NCBI RefSeq assembly: GCF_008831285.2
Contig: NC_045141.1
Span: 10,652,106-10,716,105, forward strand
Direction: 5' to 3'
Source: Nymphaea colorata
Lineage: Eukaryota > Streptophyta > Magnoliopsida > Nymphaeales > Nymphaeaceae
DNA: 64,000 bases
Shown: in pieces, positions 24,810 through 37,400 of the stretch
How positions within the stretch are numbered: the stretch's first letter is position 1
Layout of the letters: every line of letters begins with the position of its first letter
Translations under genes and position numbers: made by a program
The notes under the pieces: model-generated
The model's input: only the letters and a program-made list of their open reading frames with translations
What the model was told of the DNA's origin: nothing
Databases searched by the model: none

Positions 24810-26210
24810 CATTCCCAGTTATCAAACTTAAAGTATTGTTGTGAACAAAGTGCCAGGAACATGAAAGTGCAGGCAGAGGATAAGGTTGGTGCGGTACATC
24901 AGATTAACTCAAGTCAGCAATGAGTTTTAAAGGCCATCGTTCTGCTTTTTGTTTTGAGTGCACCTTTTTCGTCCTTCCGTGCACCTTGTCATGTCTACAT
25001 ATAAAGTAAATAATAATTGGTGGCTTTTCTACATTTGTCTTAACATATAATCAATTGACATATTCATCTCAACTTTACTATGTTATTACCAATTGCATCC
25101 ATGGATGACATTTGCACTTATAAGGCAGGTCAATCCTTTTCTTTTTCAGAATATTTGTCAGTAATAATAAAGTATGGATGAATTTATCTGCCAAAAGATG
25201 ACCTTGGAATTAAATATTACGAATCACTAAGTATAAATCCCTCATTAAAGAGAGAGAATATGCAGTCTCGATTCATGTGAGCTCATGAATCTGCTAAAGT
25301 GATCAATGGATAAGATTCTACTAATCCAAAATCAATATTGTTGTCAAAATGTGGGGAGATTGGAGTTCATTTGAGATGACAAATAGCTTTACCTTTGTAA
25401 AGTTGATTCCACAATACCTGCTATGCGATCACAACGTCAATGCAGCTTTTGTAAAGGCAAATGCTTTCCCTTTTGCTTATTGAAGAAAAAGGGCAAACAG
25501 GAAAAGGGAAAAAACAAGGAGTTTTACGCAAAAAAGAAAAGCAAAAGCAAAGGAAAAAGGAAAAGAGTGAACAGTTTGCTGAAGTAGAGTATATGCCATA
25601 TGGGATGCATTAACTCATTCAAAGCCAAAAAGCGTAATAAACAAGGATCACAAGTCAGATGCATTATCCAAGGGGATCGATCAGACCTACAACTACAAGT
25701 GCTGTGTTCTTGCAAGTTGCAACGGTGATAGCCTATTACACTATCACCTTACATGAATCCTTTGGATCTTTCCTCTTTCTTTTCATGAGCTCCCACAATA
25801 GCCTGGTTCAATTTTGGTAAAATCAGTTTCCCATTCGTATCGGAAACATTATTAAACAGTAATGCGTGTGTATCAGTGATACTGTTTTATCTGCCCTTAA
25901 AATCACTAAAAGTTTAAGTTATTTTCAGTTAATGTTTCATTAACTCATCGACGCATATCGGCCGACATAAATAATTGTATTGATCAATTTTTGGGTGAGC
26001 AAAAGCTGCTCAAAAAAAAGGCTTAAGCCCTATTTTCTTTCTCTTTTTCCCAAAGTTTAGGATTGCTTTGAGACCTAGGTAGGTAGTCCCGTGGTACACC
26101 CATCAAGTGTTATAAGAGTAAACTACATAAGAACTGAACGGATTGGACGCTCATCAATCAGCCAACCCAACAAGCTAAGCTATGATCCCTCAACACTATT
26201 GGTCAATTTT
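24809..26210. other. Intergenic, no gene recognised
   Basis: Includes a purine-rich tract at 25480-25570 and a GTATCGG/ATCAGTGAT/ATCGGCCGA-bearing stretch at 25836-25965 that could be a small decayed transposon. No coding signal. Confidence 0.45.
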
Positions 26211-26213
26211 TGA

Positions 26214-26515
26214 AATGCCTTGAAACCACCATTAAGGCCGCACGTGAGTTGAGTTGAGCTAGATAGAACAAGCTCAAGAACTCGACTTGTTTAACTCGTT
26301 TCTATTAATCATGTTTTGTTTTCTTTTAACTCGTTTAACTATTTGCTTACAATTTGAGATTCATTATGTTGTCGATCGAGCAGAGTCAAGTTTAAATGAG
26401 TCCAATTCTTACAATTTAAACTCGACTCATTTAATATTTCAAGCATATATTAAAATTCAAGCTCTACAAAAGAGTTAGAGTCGAACTTGAGCGGGCTCTA
26501 GCCTCTAAGTGCTCG
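26214..26515. repeat. CTCGAG/ACTCG-rich repeat relic
   Basis: Opposed blocks GAGTTGAGCTAGA..CTCAAGAACTCGACTTGTTTAACTCG (in parts) at the left, and ACTCGACTCATTTAA..CAAGCTC with GAGTCGAACTTGAGC at the right. They resemble the ends of the 1095-1935 relic. No coding content. Confidence 0.5.
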
Positions 26516-26834
26516 TAGGTAGGAAAAGGCTTATTACTGGCAAAGACACACCAATGTTTGCAACAAACGCTCGGGACCCGGTTCTGTTCTTTCTGCCAAG
26601 AAGAAGGAACCGACAAAAGACCGACGGTCCAAATCGTAACGCACGCTCGACGGGAATAAAGTGAGATTCCCATGTGTCACGCACCACCTCCCTCCTGAAC
26701 TCGGGCGCATGCGTAAAACCCTTGAAATTACGGGAAGATATCTTAGTTTGCGGTGAAGGACATCCCTGTCCCCTTCTGTGTGAATAAGCCAATCCATCCT
26801 CCGTCCCTTCTATTTTTCTTCTAAGCGATATCAC
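26505..26834 (-). other. Unrecognised GC-richer open frame (109 codons)
   Basis: The longest open frame in 24-28 kb. The segment is clearly more GC-rich than its flanks, and two other frames on this strand are also open. The translation has many Arg and Ser residues and no motif I recognise, and no splice context was seen. It could be a captured exon, a CpG-rich promoter remnant or chance. Confidence 0.2.
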
Positions 26835-26839
26835 TCTGG

Positions 26840-28050
26840 TTTGCGCCAGGGAAGTGCATGGATCGCTTTTTTTATTGAATATGGCTATAGATCAGATCCA
26901 GTTGAATACACTTGAATCCGAATCCAAAGTCGTATTATAGAACAAATCCCAAAGTCAATCTGAAGGCTTATACAGTTGATAATTTTTCAAAACACATGTA
27001 ACATTAGGTGACATTAACTAAAACAGCTACTGCAATCACTCATATTGTTAAATGTTCAACTAATTTTCCCATGGTTATATTGAAAAAGTTAAAGTTTATA
27101 AGATTATTCATTCCACGTCAACTGTTAGGTTAGTGAAAGACTAAAAATTATTTTTACCTTCTAAATTAAAAAGGTTACGGGAAATACACCTAGTTGGCAA
27201 AACGCCCACCCGACTAATTTTAATATTAATAAAGAATAATCTAATGTAAATGTAATTAAACATAGATTAATATGACTGCGGGTAATAATTCATGAACCGG
27301 CTAGTAAAATTTGATCAGCATAAACTTTACTTATATTGAGGCAATCAGATTTGTCATTTGTTTTCCTAACGCAGCTTAAGTTAGTGTCAACCTAATGTTT
27401 TATTCATCCAAGATTTATCTTTCACTGGCCATGCAAAAATTTCAGCTCTCTTTTTAACAATATCCAAACGTTAGGTGTGTATCCTTATTCACACCAAATT
27501 TTTGTTATGTTTTCAAATCTTTTCCGCTAAATTTTTGTTTTCATTTTTCTTGATCAATTTGTTAATGTTGTCAAATTATTATTGCTCTTACTTATCTACT
27601 TTAATGTCGCAAAAATCAGTTCCAAAACTGAATCGAAAGGCTGCCCATGCGGTGAATCAGCCGATTCACCAATTCCACTGAATCGGCTGTATATCCAGAC
27701 AAAAGTAACAAATAATTATTTAAATAAATAAATGAAATTACATAAAAGTTAATTAAAATTTGGAAAATGAAATATTACGAAATAATTAAAGCTGATAGTT
27801 GGTGCCTTCAATTGGTCATCGAATTGAATGGTTCGTCACGCATTCAATGCCAATAACCGATTCAATCCGATTTTGACAATAGTGATCCACATATTTAAGA
27901 AAGAAAGCAAACGATACCAAACCAGATATTCATTGCATAGATGTACGCAATCCACACCATTCCTTTTTGTTACATTAAATGCTTTAGCTAATGGTGGGTC
28001 GATAAGTCCATATCAATATGCATATTTGTGTATGTCAGGGCATAGGTAGA
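26840..28050. other. AT-rich intergenic, no gene recognised
   Basis: Contains short inverted GAATCAGCCGATTC-type motifs at 27652-27690 suggestive of a decayed MITE. Otherwise nothing. Confidence 0.45.
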
Positions 28051-28325
28051 GTACCGGAAGGGTACTTGGTACTCGGCTCGACTCGGGGTCGAGCTCTAGC
28101 TCAAAAAAAGGCAAGGCCGACACGTTATCAAGCTGACTAAACCCGGTTCAACTAGATAATTTTGTAATATATATTTTATTTATTTATGTATATACTTATA
28201 ATATTTTATTACGATCAATTATATATATTTTATTTTATATTAATCGGATCAAAACTTGAGCTCTTTTAAGTGTCGGAGCTGGGCGAGTCTGGGTTGAGTG
28301 TCGGGTCGGTTTGAGCTCACTTCTT
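28050..28325. repeat. CTCGAG-type repeat relic just upstream of the ABCC13-like gene
   Basis: Left block CTCGGCTCGACTCGGGGTCG..GAGCTCTAGCTC (in parts), right block TTGAGCTCTTTTAAGTGTCGG..GTCGGGTCGGTTTGAGC (in parts), with an AT-rich centre between them. It ends about 160 bp before the ABCC13-like start codon, so it may lie in or next to the promoter. Confidence 0.5.
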
Positions 28326-28485
28326 ATGGAGCCGGACCAAGCCCATGCCCAAACTTAAGTGCGAAATTCCATACCCGTCCATGCCACCACGCCAAGGGGC
28401 AATTTCGTCATAATGTTGGCCATATGAACCGCCATGCAGTTCAGTTTTTTTCTTCCACTCGCGCGATTCCAGAAGGCATTGCAAG

Positions 28486-31400
28486 ATGGCGTTCCCTGCG
28501 TCCATCTGCCCTAGGAGCGCCAACGTAAGCAAGAAGCTGAACAGTCCTTATTCAGTGATTTTGATAAAAATCTGTTCATCTGATAAATCTTTCTCCATTC
28601 TTCTTATGTTTTCCTCCAAGAACCTATTTGTTTATAGCAACAATGTCGCTTCTCATTTCATCTCTCATGTTGATTTGGAAATATTTCACGAACATTTTTT
28701 GTTTCTTGAATTTGTTCTCGTTGATTCTGACGTGAAAGAATTCGAGTCGAATCGGGCAGGACATATTAGGTTCACAGGCTGAAGAGAAGTTGTCTGAAGT
28801 TAAAAGAGAAACGAATTGAAGAGGCGATGAGATGACAGAAGTACTCTTGAAACGGGGGGCCAGAAAATTCCAACATCTAGATAAAATGGTGGCGGAATAT
28901 TTCACTCTTAATTTTTTCTTCTACTGTCAAGACAGAAATTGTGTTAAAACCTGAGACAGCTAATCGGTCGCACTAGTTGTAGGTGACTGAGAATTATTCA
29001 AGTGAAGTCATTTTCTAATTTTGTGTACAATTCCATTTTTTCCAACCATCTGTCAGTATAGAGAGGAGATGAAGAAATCCCCCCCTTATTTTTTCGTACT
29101 CATTATGGTGGTGATTCTGGAAATGATAAGAAAAGACGAAAATCATGATTTGTTTTCTCCATCAGTTTTGAGCGCCAGACACTTGCGAGTGTATCCTAGC
29201 CTGATGGGGTTAGGTACAAGTTACTCAGTTTGTCCAGGCAGAGGAGTATGACAATTGACACATTCAACCTTTTAATAACTCGATTCGTAACATTGTTTGA
29301 CTAGGTTGCGATATATGACTATGAAGAGCATTTTCATTTTCTGATTAGCCCTTTATCTGTTAATTGATAGACAAGGCACTGATGTTTCTGTTAGCTCAAG
29401 AACAAAAGACATACGTCCAGATAATATACTAGTACTATATTGGCATAAGCTATTTTCCATGTTTGGATATCCTGGGTTGTATTTGCCTTTTACAAGTACC
29501 GAAACATAAATTTCTTAAGTTACGGCTGGAACAGATGATACCTTGTTTTCTTATGTTGATTCCTTCAACTTTTCATAATATTTTTGTAATGAAATTCTTC
29601 ATCTATTCCAAATGGAGTACGCCAGTTCTCCAGGTTCTACCTTTAGCAGGCCCTTGCTCTCTGGTTTCCACTCGTTATTGTCTTAATTTCCCACTATTAA
29701 GTAGTTATGATGCATTCTGCACTGCCAAATAATTCATCATTCTTCATTCGGTTGGATGGGCCATTTGATGAATAAGAATTTCTATATTTCAGTTTTCAAT
29801 CTTCATGACGATATGCACCTGAATTTGGAAATATTTTTTTCTTTCATCCTATAAATAGTGACTCATCTCTGATCGGAAATGCAGTATAGAATATAGATAA
29901 TAATTGCTATGTAATTTTGTACGTACAGGTGTGGGATGCAATTGGCTTCTCAACATGCTTTGGAGATATATATCCTTTGATTTTTCATGTCTCACATGTT
30001 TCTCTCTGTTAGATATTTAAATTTCTATCCAAAGTTAAGCTTACCTTGTGTAGTGTCATTTAAGTTTTTAGTTTCCTTAGCAAGTTCCACGGTGTTTGGT
30101 TTCGGTGGGAATATATTGGCCCTTTTGCTTATGGCTGTTCTTATTTTCTGGTGCGCCAATCCAAAGGGCAATCAGGTTTCTTCTTTTCTTTCATGGATTT
30201 TGTGCCTCTGAATGTCTTATTTTTTTCTGGTGTTTTAACTGAAGCACACTGTTTAATGTCAATTAGCTGGTTCCACCATGAAGTTGTCTGTCATAAAATC
30301 TGCTGCTGTACCTGTGTAATATGCATGATTTTCTCCATAAATATGCCGACATATAGGGTACAGCGAGGATGACCTTTCTAGAGAGGTTCACACAATGAGA
30401 GCAGGAGTTTTATAGGAATTCCCCAGTACATGAGGTTTATTGCTTTTGACATCATATATGCCGTAGATCAAGTTGCATGGTTTATGCATGATTCGCAGGA
30501 AGGACATATAGGTATCTAAGGAGTCAGAGCACTGAAGTTGGTCTTAATTATGAAAGGATATAATAGCGCTCCAGTAATTGTTAGTTCTACAGATTCAGAT
30601 GTGGCAGGAGATTCCTATGGGATATCCATATCCATGTTTAACTAGATGTCTTCGAGAAGTAAGAAGCAAAGTATTATGGTGAGATCTAGTACAGATGCCA
30701 AATACAGCTTTATGGCATTATTGGCTCAGAAACAACTCAGACAAGGCACACAGTTTTTCATTGAAGCAAAGGAGCAAATGAATCTACCAATTTTTGCGTT
30801 TATTACAAAAAAAAAATTAAATCCAATCTACCATGGGAAAACAAAACATATAACACTTCTAACTCTGTAAAAGAAAGAAAAAAGACCAAAAAATTGAGCA
30901 GGTTCATAGAATGAGAAGATCAGGTTATAGATAACTTCACCGTGGGGCTCAGTAAGGCTTATTTCTAGTTCCTTAAGAACAAGTGATTAATGATAAAGGA
31001 GCACACAGAAATTGAGGTAGGCTGCTAGAAATGTAATTGTTGTTAATATAGCATTTCTCTCTGTAATTTCCATCAATGTCTGTTCCCTTTCATAACATAT
31101 TCTATGTAAAATTATTCTGGTACTTACAGAAACATGGATGTAAGGACTTCACTTTTAATAAAGAAAGAGGGAAAAATCGTTTTGCCTCTTCATCTTGGCG
31201 TTCCAGCGTATACACATTTTCTTGTTCTTTCCTCTTCATTCGTAACTGAGAACTATGATGGAAAACTTTCACATATGTCTTTGCAGGGTGTTGAAGTAAG
31301 GCCCGAAGATGCATCTATATGATTAGAAAAGGATCTGAAGTCAGCCCTAGGCCATTTGGGATGATGCATAAAAGCTTTTATCTAGTACTTCATCTAATTA

Positions 31401-34400
31401 AAACCACTATGACTGCTCGTAGAGGATACTTAACTAATGACCCATCTCATTTTGGTCCCTGTACCCTAGTCTTCAGTGCAGACTGAAGATTTAGGTACCC
31501 AGTGCAATTTATGGAAATTATTCTTTGAGTCCTTTTCTAATCTTTTATGAGCGGCTGACAAGTTGTAAATTTTTGTTTGTTGTAAATATGTTCACATGTC
31601 TTCTATTCTATATGCTGTTTTGTTGCTCTGGATACTCCTTCAGTGAATAGAATGACCTTCTTTTTTCCCAGATGCTCCAGACATATAAAGAAGGCATGCT
31701 TGGCACTTTTTTTAGAATTTTTCCTTGTCTTAGATTGAGTATCTTTTTCTCTAACTTTTCTAGTTGATTGAAGGTGTTCATGCATTTGTCTGGTTTTGTA
31801 GGTCGCAAGAACTTGTATATTGCACAAACAGAAGTGGTCTCTGCTTGGTTTATGTTCTTTGGAAATTTTTTTATCTCTGTCTTGTATGTTATTTCTTTTG
31901 AAGCAAAACGCCGAGGGCCAAGCTGTCATGTATTGCCAATGGCTTTACAACTGTTCTCAGACAATTTCATGGGTATTTCTATTTTCTTCAATTTGCGAAC
32001 TTTTAGAGAATAGCAAGAAAATATTTGTCATATTCCTTTCACTCTTGGATTTTCAGATAGCTATTGCATTGATCTTAAACTCTGGACTATCCAACGTACT
32101 TTGCAATAGAATGCTGTGTTTCTGGTGCATTGTGAAGCCTGTGATGGAACTTCCTCAATTTTATGCTGCTATATGCTCATCGGAGGTATCCTTTATTTTG
32201 TATCTTTCGAACTTTTTAGATTATGAACATTTGCTTCTCAAATTTTCTTACTGCATATAGAATTGTTGTTGGAATACTCGCAGAATATGATAATTTATAT
32301 TGAAAACATTCATTTCCATCAAGTTCTTGTATTGAAAAAGTGGCAAGCACACTTAAGGAGCGTAGTGTTAAACACACTGGGATATGCTCTTTCAAGTTAT
32401 TGATTCCAAATGCTCTATTAACAAAGGTACCAGTCTTACTAGCCTCAAGCAAAAGTCTTGCCATGATGAGAGTGAATTCATCAAGCACACTAAGGAGCAT
32501 GGTGTTAAAACACACATGAGGGGTGACTGATGCTGCTTCTTCTATTCTGCATTTTTTGGATGCTTCTGGTGAGCAGGGAATGCATTTACTTTTCAATTGC
32601 TACCTTGTTTGTGGTGAGACCCTGGGAGCGCGTGACAAAGTGGTAGTACTCACTTAACATTGTTACTCAGTTAACATTGTACTCCACCGGAAGTCAGGTC
32701 ATGTGTTTTCTTAATGGAGAAAAAGCTTATGGGTGGACGATTAAGCAAAGTGAATGGACTTTCTTCCCATCAGACGATGCTGGGCTGAATGCTGGTTCAA
32801 ATGCTTCACACATTTTGGTTCCGTGAACTTACTTCCCATCAGATGATGTTGCACTGAATGCTGCCTCAAATGCTTAACACATGTTGGTTTTTGACCATAG
32901 GATAAAAAGGCTGACTGGGAAACTCATTTAGCAAATTTATACTGCTTATACATGCTCATTATCCTTCAGAAATAGGGCTCCCTCCTGTTTATAAAGAAGA
33001 GGGGGCTTCTTTGCAACAGGTGTATGGGAAGCAAGAAAGAAAGATGGGTTCTTCTGAATCTGCCAGGGAAATGCCTACGTTTGTTGAGTTCTTCTGGGGG
33101 GAAGTGGACTGGGATGGGAGTAAATGCAGTGACGATCACATTAAGACCTTCAATGAGTTTCCAGTTCATGAGTGGACTCTTGGGACTCATTGAGTAGCGA
33201 ATGGATCTAATGGCAGGGGAACTGTGAGTGCTGCTGATTCATGTCTAATGGCAACCCAGTCACTTGATGAAGGGCTGTGTTAGGTGAAGGGCCATGGGTT
33301 CTCTTCAGATATTTCATGTAAATGAAACTGGCTTAGTGCAGATTGATTGACTTACCTTATACCAGAAAGGCAGCTGGATTGAGTTGTAGAGTTTCTGGGG
33401 TTGAAGGTAATGACTTTCTAATCATATATACCTAGAATAATTGAAAAGTATCAGGTGTCTTCTTGAGAATGTGAGACGTACTGCATAATCAAGGGCTATT
33501 CAGCAATTGTTGCCTCACAAGGCTGATGGAAGGCACCTACATTTTGTTGATTGTTATAAGGGTTCCTTGAAAAAACATGTGCATGCAACAGAGAATTATT
33601 GGACATGTTACTAATTAAGACCATCCATCGTGGGTGTAATGGGTGCACAAGGCTGCATGAATACAGCATGCTCCTTAAAGAGAAACACAAGATAGAAAAA
33701 GGTGCATGCTATAAGGAATCAGATGACTAATGAAAACTTCAGCAGATGCCAGACTTTCGAGGTAGAGTGGATGTAATGAAGGAATATGGATGCATCGATG
33801 ACTACTTTGCCATCCATGTCTTGCAGCCGGTTCCCACTTTGTCCTGCTCAACCCAAGACATGATTCTTCTCAGCCAGCAGCCAATTTTCCATTTTCACAC
33901 CTTGAGGACAAGGTTTTCTCCGAAGGGGGGAGAATTGATGGTCGGCAGGTCCTTAAACTTAGGTTATAGGTCAGGTCCTCTATTTGGACCCAGAATCACT
34001 TTATAAATAGCAAAGGATGTGGGGGATTTGGGGTTACACAGTTAATGGAAATAGTTCCCTCAGGGAGGGTTAAGCCCTAATTTGGGGATAGAGAGTGTAC
34101 ATGAGTTGGAGTTTCCTCTTGTAACAAGCTTGACCAGGGTAGTCTGAGGGCGTGGCATTAGGACCATTTTTGCCATACTCAAGAGTTTATGCTTCACCTA
34201 GAGGCTATTTTCCTTTAGAGTTTGGATCTCCATAATGGCAATGCATAATCAAATATTTTCAGTGTTCATCACTTGTATATTTGTATGTCATATTGCAAGA
34301 CAACTCTAGCCTCTAGTTCAACCTTATCCTCATTGCATGATATCATCCCATTCTTGTTGCAAGATATTTGGCATCAATAAAATTTTGTGTTAACGTTACT

Positions 34401-37400
34401 TTAACCCAATTTAATTTTTTATGTTAAGTAAAATATATTTTTTTAAATGCTAAGAGCATATGATTGTTTAAAAACAATGACATCCTCATCCTCCTTTTTT
34501 TATCTTTGTTGTAAGTAAAATTTTCTGTTAAGGTCACTATAGTTCGATTTAATGGTTTTATATTAAATAAAATACAAGTTTTCTTTGACAGGGTATCATT
34601 GTTTAAAAACGATGACACCCTTGTCATTCTCCTTTTGAAAGGATCATAGGGGATGTCGTCCTTAAAAAGACACAACCTAGGTCATGCCTTTCAAATGGGC
34701 AACAGGGTGTGGAGAGAGAGAGAGAAGGGTGGGGGTTAAAGAGAGAGATGGGATGGGCTTCATGTGTGATTGAAATGAGAAAAAAAAAGAAAAGAAAAAA
34801 AAGTGAGAAGAAAAAGGAAAATGAAAGTCAAAGAGATATATGGGAAAACAAGAGCCAAAAATGAGAGAGAGATACACTGGATTTTTTGTTGGCATTTTCT
34901 GGTCATTGGTTGCTGGAAGTGGAAAAACAAGGAGGGCTACGGGTGCAAGAAGGGAATGGGTACATGCAGGTGAGGTAAGTTTTTTTTTTTTTTTTTGGGT
35001 CTACAAAGGGCAGGTGTGATCACTGACTGACATTGACTGAGTCAGGTGCCACACCTGAGCAGAATCCACACCCATACCCACATTGTGTCGACAAAGATAC
35101 TGTGCCTGTTTTGGTGCGTCCGCATAATGTAACTGCAATCCAAGCGGAACTAGATCACATATAAAAAGAGCAAAAAAGCTCCACACCTAGAAACATGAAC
35201 AAGAACGTGCATGATTTTGAAAAAATGAACCCGAAGGGACCTGTAAGGAACTTATAAAATAACAAATAGAATATGCATGTGGGTATATTTCTACTATAGG
35301 TCACCATAAACAACTTGCAGGCCATGATGGTTCCGACAATAGAAAACTGTTTGGCAAATAAGTAGCTCTTCCTTGCAAGAATGGAGTGGGATTTTCTTAA
35401 CCATTCAATATCCTTCTTTTATGAGGATTCTGTTGTGGCAGGTGCTGCATGCTTTGGAGGATGGCTGCTCTATTCTGGCTGCAATCATATTTGGCATCAT
35501 TTTAAGCATAACTACAATTGGCAATAGGCGAAGGTATTTACTGAAATAATTTGTTATCCGTGTTGTTCTCGTGTTCTGCCTAGGTTGTCCTACCCATTAT
35601 TGAATGCCTTTTTTTCTTTCAGGAATGCTGGATTATTAGGAGAGGCACTTATTTCGTCAGATGACTTGGAGGAAAATATTAAAATTGACGGAGTATTCTA
35701 CATTCTCATGGGATTTGGATTTTTACAAATAGAGAGAAGCTTCTCTTTCAAAAGGAACTTAGAGGCTAGAGCTAATAAGATGTTCCAAATATGCAGAAAA
35801 ATCACTTTGTTTAGTTTTTTTGCCAGATATAGCAGACGCCATATCTAGATATACGTGACTCTACTGTCCTGATATAATGTGAAATTATGACAAACGTATC
35901 TAGCAAGCAACTAACATATTGTGCTGTACCAGTTACTGACACCCAAGGAGATTTCTCTTGGTTTTGGTCCTTCATGTTCCCAAGTTTTTAGAAAACAAAA
36001 AAATGACACTAGATTATAACCAATGCCTGTCCAAGTTTTTTGATGGATCGTGTAGACTCAGGAAGCTTTGGCTGCATCCATATCTTAATTCCAATGCACA
36101 TTAAAATTTTAACAAAGATAGAAGTGATTGACTGAAACAGAATTAAACATGATTTTTCTGACTTTTCCCTGACCATCTGCACCTTAATCGTGTAGAGTGT
36201 AGACTTGTGTATTGCAGCCCATGTATCAGAGAATGTGACATGGATAGGTCTTTACCTTTCCCAAAATTAATGCCTATAGCTTAACCTTAATCAAGGTGCA
36301 TATACTTTATTTTACTCTTTTTGGCTACTTGTTGGCACAAATCTACTTCCTCAAATGGAAGTTTAGCAGCTTCTACAGTTGGTTTGGATGACATCTAAAA
36401 CTGATGCAGCTTTGACTGTTTCATTTTTTATTGGTTTATTGCTTATTTTGTAAAACTAGATGCAACAATATTGTGATTCTAGTCACCTCAAACTTGTATT
36501 GATCACAGGATGTCAAGGGTCTGAGCTATTGGCACCTCCTCACGTTCAGATTTGTCAACCCAATGATCCAGTGCGGATCAACAAAACAACTGGAATTTGG
36601 GAATTTACTTCAATTGCCTATTGAGATGAACCCTTTTATTTGTCAAGATGTGTTATGGCAAAGCTGGATTTGTGAGCAGAGAAAGCATTTTGCTCATGCA
36701 TCACTATTTAGGGCGATTTGTTTGTCATATGGGTGGCTTTATCTGAAAATCGGTGTACTAAAGGTAATTGCAGTATCTCATTTTATGTTACATCTGCTCG
36801 ATACAATGACTCTATGTTTCCATTCACATCATTGTCTTACAAATGAAAGTTACTTTTTAGTATATCTTTAGTATATCTTCTTACAAGAATTATCATTGGT
36901 ACAGTACATATCAGAAAATAGATACTGCAAAAATAGCTCTTTGGTGAACCTGTTCCTATAAGATACCATTTGGTTGCAAGAACAAGTGTTTGGAGCACAC
37001 ATCCTTGGAACATGTGTTATAATAACAAGGAGTTCTTGTCTATGTGCACAAGTTGTAATTTTGTCTGGTGCTTGTTTGGTTAGAGAACATGTTTAACTTG
37101 TTTTGTCCAATGCTTGCTTAAATTATTAAATGGACATGTTTGACACACATATATATGTATATATATATGTATATATATATATTGAACCCAAAATTTACAT
37201 ACGACGAAATAGAACACATTATAAAATATATTGGCTAATGAAAATATTCTTTCTTTCTCTCTCTACACATATGGATGACCTAAAATTTACATATGATGAA
37301 AGAAAATATTTTATAAAACATACTAAAAAATATGAGTCAAAAAAATTATTTTTCTCTCTTTCTCGTTCTCTCTCTACACTTGTGAGAAACCTAAAATGAA

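Noticed and set aside
31298-31320. Candidate ABCC13 exon reading [10 protein letters not shown] after an acceptor-like TTTGCAG
   Set aside because: It runs into a stop, and exons 3 and 4 (30175 and 31802) already join in phase with family-like sequence.
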